Assembly: GCA_023437305.1 (NCBI GenBank)
Contig: JAEZGN010000010.1
Location: forward strand, 1-64,000
Reading direction: 5' to 3'
Source: Bacteroidota bacterium
GTDB taxonomy: Bacteria; Bacteroidota; Bacteroidia; Bacteroidales; Dysgonomonadaceae
DNA: 64,000 nucleotides
Shown: positions 18,399 through 26,876 of the stretch, one piece after another
Layout: each line of letters opens with the position of its first letter
Numbering within the stretch: position 1 is the first letter of the stretch
Translations under genes and position numbers: made by a program
The notes under the pieces: generated by a model
What the model was told of the DNA's origin: nothing
Database searches by the model: none
The model's input: only the letters and a program-made list of their open reading frames with translations

Positions 18399-19409
18399 CT
18401 ATTGATTGGGTAATATCCGTATACTCCTACCTGTATATTCATATTTGAATGGTATTGTATTTGTGAGAGAGTTCAAAACGGAATCTATACTATCTCGTTT
18501 TTTTATAACACCTGAATATTTAGATCGGATATTTAAACTAGGATCCAAATATATTTTAACTTCATATAGCGACTCTAAAGTTTCTCTGATATCAAGAAGG
18601 GTCGCATTTTCGAAAGTTATCAGATCATTATGCCATACAACATCAAGAACGGCATTGGTTTCGTATACTTTTAGCCGATGGTCGGTATGATTTATCTCAG
18701 CTTTTTGCCCCGGAGATAATGTTACATGCCCTTCATTATTATTTCCTTTTACTTCAATCTCACCATTTACAAGAGTTACTGAAGAGATATTAGACATATC
18801 GGAATTCTTTATATTAAAAGAGGTTCCTAAAACCCGTACATTAAAAGCTTCACTTTCAACATAAAATGGACATTTTTTATTCTTTGCTACCTCAAAATAG
18901 GCTTCGCCGATAAGGTATACTCTTCTTTCTTCTTCGCCTTCAAATGTAGGCGGATAACTAATCGTTGAATTTTGGTTTAGCCAAATCTTTGTTCCATCTT
19001 CCAAAATAACTTCCTTTGCTTTAACTCCGTCATTTTGTACTGACAGCAGATCTGTTCTACCCATTTTCTTATTGTCGTGAAGATACAAATATCCAAATCC
19101 GATTGCTGAAAATAGCACCACAATACATGCAGCAATTTTAACGAAAGAAAAATTAAATTTCTTCTTTACAGGCATATCAGTTTGTGAAGCATCGGATATC
19201 CTTTTTAATAGGCGATCTTTTTCGCTTTCCAAATATCCATCCGATAAAGAGTCATCCCATTCTATAGAATTGTAAAGTGATTCAAGATCAAAAAGATATT
19301 TCTTATTATTTTCATCTTCACCGATCCATTTTAAGATAGCTTCGTACTCTGCATCTGAAGCCGTTTTATTAAGGTATCCTAATATAATCCTTTTATCAAT
19401 TGTACTCAT
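18399..19409 (-). CDS. FecR-family anti-sigma factor
   Basis: A 336-residue single-pass membrane protein. Residues 1-85 are the cytoplasmic anti-sigma part, with one hydrophobic segment near 88-110 (IAACIVVLFSAIGFGYLYL), then the periplasmic FecR domain with the characteristic DGTKIWLNQNSTISYP and FEVAKNKKCPFYVES stretches. The C-terminal DUF4974-like domain resembles an STN fold that contacts the transporter. It should hold the ECF sigma factor until SusC binds substrate. It lies 47 bp after the sigma gene. Confidence 0.92.
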   Translation of the reverse strand: MSTIDKRIILGYLNKTASDAEYEAILKWIGEDENNKKYLFDLESLYNSIEWDDSLSDGYLESEKDRLLKRISDASQTDMPVKKKFNFSFVKIAACIVVLFSAIGFGYLYLHDNKKMGRTDLLSVQNDGVKAKEVILEDGTKIWLNQNSTISYPPTFEGEEERRVYLIGEAYFEVAKNKKCPFYVESEAFNVRVLGTSFNIKNSDMSNISSVTLVNGEIEVKGNNNEGHVTLSPGQKAEINHTDHRLKVYETNAVLDVVWHNDLITFENATLLDIRETLESLYEVKIYLDPSLNIRSKYSGVIKKRDSIDSVLNSLTNTIPFKYEYTGRSIRILPNQ

Positions 19410-19456
19410 TTATTTATTTTATGATATACTTAAAACAGTTATATAGAACAATATAC

Positions 19457-20011
19457 TTAGTTAAAGAAGCATAAAACGAGAATAAGCCTCAACAAATATG
19501 ATAATCTCTCCTTCAACAACTTTCGGGATTGATACAGATGGGCCTCTACTGTTCGTAAAGAGATAGCTAAAGTTTCTGCAATTTCTTTATTTTTCAGTCC
19601 ATAGATATAGCTTAATTTAAATACACTCTTCGATTGAGGCGGCAGGGTATCAATTGCGCTATCTATTTTCTCTTTCAATTCTGCATTTTCTATATTCTTC
19701 CAAACATCGATGTTTTCAGGAGAAAAATATTTCAGCTTTTCATTATATATCTCAATTTTGGCAGAAGAATATTTATTGATAACCGCAATATGTTTGAGCT
19801 TATTGATAGATTTTGTATACACAAATCGATACAATAGCGAAGAAATGTGCTCTCCTACTTCGATTTCCTTTCTTCGTTCCCACAATTCTACAAGGGCATC
19901 CTGCACAATATCTTCGGCATTATCTGTACCTACAATAGAGGATGCATATTTCACCAATGCCAAATAATACTTATCAAATAAGTCTACATAAACCTGTTTA
20001 GATAAATCCAT
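19457..20011 (-). CDS. ECF RNA polymerase sigma factor
   Basis: A 184-residue sigma-70 family protein of the ECF type. Region 2 is seen in residues about 10-75 (SSIVGTDNAEDIVQDALVEL, the promoter-melting region) and region 4 in about 120-170 (LPPQSKSVFKLSYIYGLKNKEIA and LAISLRTVEAHLYQSRKLLK, the helix-turn-helix). Paired with FecR and an STN-bearing SusC, it forms a cell-surface signalling cascade that turns on the glycan locus when substrate is transported. The short hydrophobic tail (LLRLILVLCFFN) is an oddity that could aid membrane association. Confidence 0.93.
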   Translation of the reverse strand: MDLSKQVYVDLFDKYYLALVKYASSIVGTDNAEDIVQDALVELWERRKEIEVGEHISSLLYRFVYTKSINKLKHIAVINKYSSAKIEIYNEKLKYFSPENIDVWKNIENAELKEKIDSAIDTLPPQSKSVFKLSYIYGLKNKEIAETLAISLRTVEAHLYQSRKLLKERLSYLLRLILVLCFFN

Positions 20012-20525
20012 TATTGGAGAATTTGCGCATTAGGATATAAGGTTTTTTTGTACTGAGTTTTTCATCAAGGTACGATTATTCAAAGATTGCGGGTAAAATT
20101 AATAATATTTATAAGCATTCCAAAATAATTGAAAATACATAAACATAATCTTTGATAATCTTACGTTAATTCAAAAGCTGATAAACTTTTATTTTTCAAG
20201 CTTTATTTTTAAACAACAATGTGAACCCACAGCTCAGACTCTTTCTTGGAAGATTTGAGACGATTAAATCAATAAAAAAACAGTCCGTATAAATCTGATA
20301 AGTTCGTGGAAAAGGTTTATCAACCCAAACAGTCTAAAAACTCAAAAAAGATAGTGAGGGTGTTCAATAAGGTATAAACATATCAAAACTTGCTTTATCC
20401 AGGTACTTTTCATTATATTTGTCGAATGAAGAAATCTGATTAGCATACAGCAAATAAATGTTTCGTACATGGCTCTCATTGAATGCCATTGAATTTTATT
20501 TGTTAAATTTTTAAGATATGCCAAA
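20012..20525. other. AT-rich intergenic region upstream of catB
   Basis: About 510 bp with no coding sequence I can support. It must carry the sigma-factor promoter on the minus strand and the catB promoter on the plus strand. Its patchy composition and odd words (for example GTGAACCCACAGCTC near 20221) suggest remnants of insertion-element DNA, but I could not identify inverted or direct repeats. Confidence 0.45.
20390..20421 (+). promoter_or_regulatory. Candidate Bacteroidetes promoter for catB
   Basis: TTG (20390-20392) and TATATTTG (20414-20421) are separated by 21 bp, fitting the -33/-7 consensus well. The start codon is about 105 bp downstream. Confidence 0.5.
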
Positions 20526-21161
20526 ATGATTAATTTCTTTGAAAGTCCTTTTAAAGGCAAAATAATTAAAGACCACATTACCAACCCCAATATTATTGCG
20601 GGTAAATACTCCTACTATTCAGGTTACTATCATGGACACTCTTTTGATGACTGCGCTCGCTATTTAATGCCAGATAGAAACGATATCGACAAATTGATTA
20701 TAGGTTCATTTTGTTCCATTGGAAGTGGCGTTAGCTTTATTATGGCGGGAAATCAAGGGCATCAACACAGCTGGATATCCAGTTTCCCATTTTTTTATAT
20801 GCAGGAGGTGGAAATCTTCAATAAAGCAATTGATGGATTTGAAAGCGCGGGAGATACCGTTGTTGGGAATGATGTTTGGATTGGAACCGAGGCAATAATC
20901 ATGTCTGGAGTAAAAATTGGTGATGGTGCCGTAATTGGCAGTCGGTCGGTGGTCACTAAAGACGTTGCCCCTTACACGATTATTGGCGGAAATCCATCGA
21001 AAATAATCAAATCACGATTTTCTGAACAGCACATCAAAATGCTCTTAGAAATCAAATGGTGGGATTGGGATGAAGAAAAATTGTCAGAAGCTATTCCTAT
21101 AATTTGTTCTAATAATATAGAATTGCTATATGAATTTTATCACAACCATATAGTTCAATAA
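20526..21161 (+). CDS. catB: Type B chloramphenicol O-acetyltransferase (xenobiotic acetyltransferase)
   Basis: A 211-residue left-handed beta-helix acetyltransferase. The N-terminal stretches ESPFKGK and YSYYSGYYHGHSFDDCARY, then LIIGSFCSIGSG and AGNQGHQHSW (containing the catalytic His) closely match the CatB proteins as I remember them. Hexapeptide repeats follow (VVGNDVWIGTEAIIMSGVKIGDG). It would acetylate chloramphenicol or related compounds with acetyl-CoA. A Vat-type streptogramin acetyltransferase is the alternative, but the opening segments favour CatB. It stands alone between a glycan locus and decayed DNA, which suggests acquisition by transfer. Actual resistance is not shown by sequence. 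Confidence 0.88.
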   Translation: MINFFESPFKGKIIKDHITNPNIIAGKYSYYSGYYHGHSFDDCARYLMPDRNDIDKLIIGSFCSIGSGVSFIMAGNQGHQHSWISSFPFFYMQEVEIFNKAIDGFESAGDTVVGNDVWIGTEAIIMSGVKIGDGAVIGSRSVVTKDVAPYTIIGGNPSKIIKSRFSEQHIKMLLEIKWWDWDEEKLSEAIPIICSNNIELLYEFYHNHIVQ

Positions 21162-21200
21162 ATCTTTAGGCTTTTCCCATGAAGAGCCTAAAGATTTATT
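21157..21200 (+). terminator. Hairpin overlapping the catB stop codon
   Basis: A perfect 16-bp stem: AATAAATCTTTAGGCT (21157-21172) with AGCCTAAAGATTTATT (21185-21200), loop 12 nt. The stem begins inside the catB stop region. The following sequence is only partly T-rich (GTTATT), so it may act as mRNA end protection as well as terminator. Confidence 0.75.
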
Positions 21201-21473
21201 GTTATTAAAAAAAATGCACACTGCAAATCTATATTCAAGCATTAAATATCTGTAAGTGGTTTATTTACTTTCTCGCTATCACATTTTTACCCTCTTCTAA
21301 TGACCAATAAAATTTCTCATGACTTCGACATGTGTCTTGTGGAAAACTCATTGCAAAGGATAATATTTGTATGTAGATAGTGGTAGTATGCCTTTTAAAA
21401 ACTTTTAGGAACAGTATCACTCTTGGTTTAACTTTGGATATGAAACCCCATCTTAAACTAGACAAAATTGTAA
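21201..21473. other. Non-coding stretch after catB
   Basis: About 270 bp with no gene I can support. A short minus-strand open frame at 21265-21465 starts at TTG and looks like no family I know. The region is probably decayed DNA linked to the fragment that follows. Confidence 0.4.
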
Positions 21474-21842
21474 TCTGCTCTGATTGAGAAATACCAATCG
21501 GAAAATCAAAAGCTGAAAAAGGATTTACCTGTATTGAAAGAGGTAATGACGGCTACATGGAAGAAAGAGCCGGAATTGAAGGATTTGAAATCACAGTTGG
21601 ATTCGTTGAGTAGGCTGATAAATTTGAGTTTGGAGAATAAGAATCAGGAATTGATAACCAATACAATAATCCCTGAAAGGAAACTAGAATTGTCTGCTTC
21701 AAAAATAAATAGTGAAGAACCAGATAGACATTCAAGAAAAATATTATCTATCAAAGATATAATAGACGCTAATCCTGATAGGATAATTATAGCAAAGCCT
21801 GATACTGGGAATCAAAATAAATCAAGAGGTATAAAAATATAA
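21474..21842 (+). pseudogene. 5'-truncated coding fragment, possibly of a conjugative-element protein
   Basis: An open frame follows an in-frame TAA at 21471 with no ATG before residue 25. The first readable part (EKYQSENQKLKKDLPVLKE, then TATWKKEPELKDLKSQLD) is a charged coiled coil. The pattern reminds me of the C-terminal coiled coil of large helicase/methylase or mobilization proteins on Bacteroidetes conjugative elements, but this is memory only. The tail (IIDANPDRIIIAKPDTGNQNKSRGIKI) is polar. The likeliest reading is the 3' end of a gene whose 5' part was deleted. A small intact gene starting at TTG 21534 is the alternative. Confidence 0.4.
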
Positions 21843-21892
21843 TTATAAAATTAATTTTCAGAAAAGTATTAACATTTAGTTATATAGTATAA

Positions 21893-21921
21893 TTGTTTGT
21901 CAATTAGTGTATTTAGGTTTG
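21893..21921 (+). promoter_or_regulatory. Candidate promoter for the GH5 gene
   Basis: TTG (21893-21895) and TAGGTTTG (21914-21921) with 18 bp between them match the Bacteroidetes pattern. The start codon at 21950 gives a short leader of about 20 nt. Confidence 0.5.
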
Positions 21922-21949
21922 TATTATACTAATTTTAACCATTATCATC

Positions 21950-23839
21950 ATGAGAAAACTAATATTTAATTTAATTTTACTGCTAATTGCAATTACTAGT
22001 AGCTCTCAAAACAAAATTGTATCTAACTTTAATTATCTTTCGTCTAATTTTGATACGTGGGGAAATGTGTCAATCAATGTCCTAACATCTACGGATGGCA
22101 GTCTTGGTAAAGCAGGTCTTGTTTCTGTTCCTGCAAATAATGAAGGAGACGGAATTTATTTTAACCTGAATAACACATTTACAAAATCTAATTATTCGGG
22201 AATTAAAATACGAGTAAAGTCTGCTAATATAGGAACCTTCTCATTTGTGTATAAACTCGAAAATACTTCCACCGGAACTTCCGTATCGGATTGGGAAACC
22301 TATCCCAAATACAATGCAAGCGGGCAATGGCAGGATGTGATATTACCTTTAGACAGGCTTTCGGACGGGCAATTCAACAGGATTAGTTTAGTTCCGGGAG
22401 CCTATGAATCCAAACCGGCCTTTTCATTCTATATCGACGAAATTGCTCTTGTTAATAAAAACGTGAATTCTAGCAGTCCTACTGTAACTATCAGCGGTAA
22501 TAAGTTCTATGCATATGGAAAGCAGATTTTCTTTAACGGTATAAATACTGCATGGCAATGGAACAACGATTACCGTCTCGATTTTTTAGGAAGAAATTAT
22601 AACCACCAATGGTGGCAGGAAGAATTCAGCCGTTACGAGCAGAACAATATCAATCTGGCAAGGATATGGATACATGGGGGAGGAAATACTAGCCCATCAT
22701 TAAACGGAGACGGGATGGTTACAGGTGCGACCGCTCAGTTCTGGACCGATATGGACAAACTTGTTGCCTTATCCAGAGAAAGACAAATATATATTATGCC
22801 CACTTTTTGGTCTTTCGACATGGTGATTAATAATTACAATGCAACCCGCTGGAGTCAGTTCCGACAGATTATCAATGATGAAAACAAGACAAAATGGTAT
22901 TGTGAATATTTTCTTGTTCCGTTTGTAAAACGATATAATAACGAGCCGTATGTGATGGGCTATGATATATGTAACGAAATAGAACATATGTGGAGGGATG
23001 CCAATTGTGGTAATTTATCCCGTAATAATGTTATGCGGTTTGTGGCTATCTGCGCTTCCTACATACATAAACATACCGATAAACCTGTTACATCAGGTTC
23101 TATGTGGATTATATGTAACAGTAGTAAATACAATAGTTGGACATGGGCAGATACCTATGCCGGCAATAATTATAGCGAAACAGCTTTAAGAGCACGATAT
23201 AATGACCCGGATGCTTTTCTTGACTTCTACTCTCCGCACTGGTATCAGTGGCAATCGTCAGGAGCTTTCTTTAATAAAACTATCGGAGAATGGATGGATG
23301 ACGGATACAAAGCCGTAGTTATCGGTGAAACACCCGGATATAACGTAAATGAATCGGGCTGGAATATGACTTTGGCTAATGCTTACCTGAATGCATATTG
23401 GAATGGTTACAGCGGAGTATGTGCATGGAAAAGCCCTTGGGAAAATGACGGATACGGCACTTTTGCGGGAATAACACCGGCAACTAATAATTTTTATCAG
23501 AATTATCCGCAATTAGTTTATCCTAATGGAAAACGACAGACATTTATGGCATCTGATTATTCCCTAACCGATAATCACCTTGTAGAAAGTAAAAAAATAG
23601 TAGATGATATTGAAATAACTGTTGTTAGCGGAGGTATACTGAAAGTTAACATAAAAAATGAATACAAAAATGCAACTATGCAAATAGTTGATGTATCGAC
23701 AAGTCGTATATTATCCAATCAGAAAATAAAAAATAAAAACACAGAATTTAACCTCGACCATCTTGGTAGTAATAAAATAATAGGAGTTCAGGTCGTACGA
23801 GGCAACGATATAGTTTCAAAAAAGTTTTTCATAAAGTAA
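21950..23839 (+). CDS. GH5 endo-beta-mannanase-like protein with binding domain and T9SS-like tail
   Basis: A 629-residue secreted protein. After the signal peptide, residues about 20-170 form a beta-sandwich resembling a carbohydrate-binding module. Residues about 180-535 form a GH5-type (beta/alpha)8 domain. The acid/base Glu is E343 in YDICNEIEH, and the nucleophile is E460 in VIGETPG. The last 80 residues (ATMQIVDVSTSRIL... ending KKFFIK) resemble a type IX secretion C-terminal domain. The best substrate guess is beta-mannan, given the GH2 mannosidase and GH26 neighbours; other beta-glucans are possible. A terminator follows, so it may be transcribed alone. Confidence 0.75.
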   Translation: MRKLIFNLILLLIAITSSSQNKIVSNFNYLSSNFDTWGNVSINVLTSTDGSLGKAGLVSVPANNEGDGIYFNLNNTFTKSNYSGIKIRVKSANIGTFSFVYKLENTSTGTSVSDWETYPKYNASGQWQDVILPLDRLSDGQFNRISLVPGAYESKPAFSFYIDEIALVNKNVNSSSPTVTISGNKFYAYGKQIFFNGINTAWQWNNDYRLDFLGRNYNHQWWQEEFSRYEQNNINLARIWIHGGGNTSPSLNGDGMVTGATAQFWTDMDKLVALSRERQIYIMPTFWSFDMVINNYNATRWSQFRQIINDENKTKWYCEYFLVPFVKRYNNEPYVMGYDICNEIEHMWRDANCGNLSRNNVMRFVAICASYIHKHTDKPVTSGSMWIICNSSKYNSWTWADTYAGNNYSETALRARYNDPDAFLDFYSPHWYQWQSSGAFFNKTIGEWMDDGYKAVVIGETPGYNVNESGWNMTLANAYLNAYWNGYSGVCAWKSPWENDGYGTFAGITPATNNFYQNYPQLVYPNGKRQTFMASDYSLTDNHLVESKKIVDDIEITVVSGGILKVNIKNEYKNATMQIVDVSTSRILSNQKIKNKNTEFNLDHLGSNKIIGVQVVRGNDIVSKKFFIK

Positions 23840-23862
23840 TTACATCCTAATGGCAAAAATAT

Positions 23863-23894
23863 AAGAGCAAAGCCGAAATATCAGCTTTGCTCTT
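23863..23894 (+). terminator. Terminator after GH5
   Basis: AAGAGCAAAGC (23863-23873) pairs with GCTTTGCTCTT (23884-23894) around a 10-nt loop, 24 bp past the GH5 stop. The tail TATGTT is weak in T. Confidence 0.7.
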
Positions 23895-23970
23895 TATGTT
23901 AAAGAAGAGTTATTTCAAAATAGTATAATCCTTCAATTATATTGTATAATTCTTAAATCTAAGTTATTAA

Positions 23971-23978
23971 TAGATTTG
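23971..23978 (+). promoter_or_regulatory. Candidate -7 element before the GH3 remnant / GH2 gene
   Basis: TAGATTTG matches TAnnTTTG, 20 bp before the remnant start codon. A TTG lies 26 bp upstream, longer than usual spacing. It would now drive the GH2 mannosidase through the remnant. Confidence 0.35.
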
Positions 23979-23997
23979 TACTATTAATATAAGTATT

Positions 23998-24198
23998 ATG
24001 AAAAAGAAACTTTTTACCATTATTGCTACTTATTTCTTATTCGGTAACTTATTTGCTCAAGTTAATATAGAATACAGAATAGAGGCTTTATTAAAACAAA
24101 TGACCTTGGAAGAAAAAATAGGTCAGATGAACCAGTTGCATTGTGAAGACTGGAATAAGCTAAAAGAAGAAACTGAAAAAGGTCATCAATATTAAATT
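23998..24198 (+). pseudogene. N-terminal remnant of a GH3 beta-glucosidase
   Basis: The 65-residue frame has a signal peptide (MKKKLFTIIATYFLFGNLFA) and then IEALLKQMTLEEKIGQMNQLH, the conserved opening of BglX-type GH3 enzymes, which are normally about 750 residues. It stops after KGHQY. Shifting one frame near 24180 gives SSILNLK, matching the GSILN segment that follows in GH3 proteins, and this also stops at once. So both a frameshift and a deletion of the remaining 680 or so residues are likely. The GH2 gene begins 27 bp later. The broken gene keeps its start region and a possible promoter. Confidence 0.75.
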
Positions 24199-24224
24199 TG
24201 AAATAATCAACTAAATATATACAT

Positions 24225-26810
24225 ATGAAAAGAATAACAGCAATACTACTTATGATTATGTCAACGATATTAATTTTAAATAATCTGCAAGCTTCTCCGA
24301 TTTTAACGGAGATAAAATCGGAATGGAAATTTAAACAGGCAAGATTAAACAACTGGTATCCTGCTACTGTTCCTGGCGTTGTGCATACCGACCTGATGGA
24401 TAACGGTATCCTGGAAGACCCTTTTTCTCGCTTGAATGAGAGGGGAGCGCAATGGGTGGATAAGGAAGACTGGATTTATGAAACCACATTCCATCTGGAT
24501 GATGAGACTTTCCGAAAAGAGAATATTGATTTGTACTTTAAAGGATTGGATACTTATGCCGATGTTTATCTCAACGAAACCAAGATACTCGAAGCAAATA
24601 ATATGTTTCGGGAATGGCGTGTGGATGTAAAAAATATAATCCACCAAAAAGATAATAAGCTTAAGATATACTTTCATTCACCCCTTAAAGTCGATATGCC
24701 CAAATGGGAAGCTTTGCCTTTTCAGTACGAAGCTATAAACGACCAGTCGGAAAATGGCGGACTTTTCAACCGGAGATTAAGTGTATTTGCCCGGAAAGCC
24801 GGCTATCATTACGGATGGGACTGGGGACCGAGATTGGTCACCTCAGGCATTTGGCGTCCTGTATTTGTGGAGGCTTGGGACAATTTACGTATAGATAACG
24901 TTCATTATATCCAGAAAAATGTTTCTGCTAAAAATGCGGATATCGAAACAGTATTCGAAATAGTAGGAGACAAAGACATGGCTTCTGCCAAAGTAGAAAT
25001 AACAGACGAGCAGTCGGGTAAAGTATTGTCTTCCGAGGTTGTAAACATTCAAAAAGGGATAAATAAAGTGAAACTGAGTTTCACCATAAAGAACCCCGAA
25101 TTATGGTGGTCAAATGGGTTAGGCAAACCCCATCTCTACACTTTCAATGCAAAGGTATCGATAGACAATAGGACGATTGACCATAAAAGTGAAAAGATAG
25201 GAATACGTTCTGTTAAGCTTGTTAGGCAGCCGGATAAATTCGGTAAAAGCTTTTATTTCGAACTGAATGGAGTACCTGTTTTCTCGAAAGGAGCGAACTA
25301 TATACCCTGTGACATTTTCCTTCCGCGTGTCACAAAAGATATATACAAGAAAACTATTCTGGATGCGGTGGATGCTAATATGAATATGCTCCGTGTATGG
25401 GGAGGTGGCATTTATGAAGACGATTACTTCTATGAGCTTTGCGATGAATACGGTATCATGGTCTGGCAGGACTTTATGTTTGCCTGTAGCCTTTACCCGG
25501 CAGAGGGTGAACTGCTCGAAAATATACGGCAGGAAGCGATAGACAACGTAAAGAGATTACGTAACCATCCTTCCATAGCCATCTGGTGTGGAAACAACGA
25601 ATGCCTCGATGCATGGAAAATTTGGGGATGGGAAAGGAATTATACCGCAAAAGACTCGAAGATAGCGGAAACTATATGGAAGCAGTTTTACGACCAGTAT
25701 TTTGTAGTTCTGCCCGATGTCGTAAAAGAATACGACCCGACGGCAAGCTATACGCCTTCTTCTCCGTTTACCGATATAGACGGAAGAAGGGACAAAACCG
25801 ATGGCGATATGCATTATTGGGATACATGGCAGAAAGGGCTTCCTATAAGCACTTATAATGACGAAAAGAGCCGTTATTTCAGCGAATATGGTTTTCAGTC
25901 GTTCCCCGAATGGGCAACCGTAAAACTGTATGCTCCCGAAGAAAAGGACTGGAATATCACTTCTGAAGTGATGATGTCGCATCAAAGGGGTGGGGCACAT
26001 GCCAACCAGACCATTGAAAAATGCCTGATAAATGAATATGGACAACCGAAGGATTTTCAATCTTTCCTTTATATGAGTCAGGTTTTGCAGGGAGATGCTA
26101 TGAAAATAGCTATGGAAGCGCACCGCCGTGATATGGGATATTGCATGGGCTCATTGTTCTGGCAACACAACGATTGCTGGCCTGTGGCTTCATGGGCAAG
26201 CCGGGATTATTACGGTCGGTGGAAAGCACAGCATTATTTTACCCGAGAAGCTTTTAAAGATATATTGGTTTCACCGATTTTAGATGGAAATAATCTGGAT
26301 ATATACATTGTTTCGGACAGGCTGAAAAATACGAAGGGTAAATTGCATATTTCCGTGATGACATTGGATGGTCGTGTAATTTCAGAAGAGATTAAATCCA
26401 TCAATATACCTACAAATGCAAGTACCAAGGTTTATTCGGAAAGTGTAGCGAAACTGATAAAGGACAAATCTAAAAATGAAATTGTCGTAGTGGCGGATTT
26501 AATCGATGATAACAATAAGCAATACTCTAATAATTACTTCCTGCTCAATCAGAAAGAGATAAACCTGCCTGAAGCAAATATCACGTATAATATTAAGGCG
26601 GTGAACGATGGATATGAAATCACTTTGAATAGTAATAATTTTGCAAGGGCGGTATACTTATCGGTGGATGGAATTGATAATTTCTTCGAAGACAACTATT
26701 TTGACTTGTTGCCGAATAAAGAAAAATCCATTCAGGTAAAAACCGGATTATCGTTGGATGATGTCAGGAAGCAGATAAAAGTTATTTCCCTGAAAGATTG
26801 TTTGCAATAA
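24225..26810 (+). CDS. GH2 beta-mannosidase
   Basis: An 861-residue GH2 enzyme with a signal peptide, so probably periplasmic. The order is sugar-binding jelly roll (about 25-200), immunoglobulin-like domain (about 205-310), (beta/alpha)8 catalytic domain and C-terminal beta domains. The early segment WYPATVPGVVHTDLMDNGIL and GYHYGWDWGPRL are typical of beta-mannosidases rather than beta-galactosidases. The acid/base is E459 in WCGNNE and the nucleophile E554 in SEYGFQ. It removes terminal beta-mannose from manno-oligosaccharides made by GH5/GH26. It directly follows a GH3 remnant and ends at a strong terminator shared with the convergent esterase gene. Confidence 0.92.
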   Translation: MKRITAILLMIMSTILILNNLQASPILTEIKSEWKFKQARLNNWYPATVPGVVHTDLMDNGILEDPFSRLNERGAQWVDKEDWIYETTFHLDDETFRKENIDLYFKGLDTYADVYLNETKILEANNMFREWRVDVKNIIHQKDNKLKIYFHSPLKVDMPKWEALPFQYEAINDQSENGGLFNRRLSVFARKAGYHYGWDWGPRLVTSGIWRPVFVEAWDNLRIDNVHYIQKNVSAKNADIETVFEIVGDKDMASAKVEITDEQSGKVLSSEVVNIQKGINKVKLSFTIKNPELWWSNGLGKPHLYTFNAKVSIDNRTIDHKSEKIGIRSVKLVRQPDKFGKSFYFELNGVPVFSKGANYIPCDIFLPRVTKDIYKKTILDAVDANMNMLRVWGGGIYEDDYFYELCDEYGIMVWQDFMFACSLYPAEGELLENIRQEAIDNVKRLRNHPSIAIWCGNNECLDAWKIWGWERNYTAKDSKIAETIWKQFYDQYFVVLPDVVKEYDPTASYTPSSPFTDIDGRRDKTDGDMHYWDTWQKGLPISTYNDEKSRYFSEYGFQSFPEWATVKLYAPEEKDWNITSEVMMSHQRGGAHANQTIEKCLINEYGQPKDFQSFLYMSQVLQGDAMKIAMEAHRRDMGYCMGSLFWQHNDCWPVASWASRDYYGRWKAQHYFTREAFKDILVSPILDGNNLDIYIVSDRLKNTKGKLHISVMTLDGRVISEEIKSINIPTNASTKVYSESVAKLIKDKSKNEIVVVADLIDDNNKQYSNNYFLLNQKEINLPEANITYNIKAVNDGYEITLNSNNFARAVYLSVDGIDNFFEDNYFDLLPNKEKSIQVKTGLSLDDVRKQIKVISLKDCLQ

Positions 26811-26825
26811 CTTTTCATATAAAAT

Positions 26826-26856
26826 AAAAGAGATACTATCCGATAGTATCTCTTTT
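26826..26856. terminator. Bidirectional terminator between GH2 and esterase
   Basis: AAAAGAGATACTAT and ATAGTATCTCTTTT form a near-perfect stem with a CCG loop and a T run on the plus strand (A/T-rich on the minus strand too). It serves both convergent genes. Confidence 0.88.
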
Positions 26857-26876
26857 TTGTTTCTATTCAACTTATC

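Noticed and set aside
21265..21465. Minus-strand 66-residue open frame downstream of catB
   Set aside because: It has only a TTG start and no recognisable features; likely decayed DNA.
25557..26123. Minus-strand 188-residue open frame inside GH2
   Set aside because: It is opposite the catalytic part of a clear GH2 enzyme, has no family motif and no promoter, and the plus-strand frame is fully conserved in pattern.
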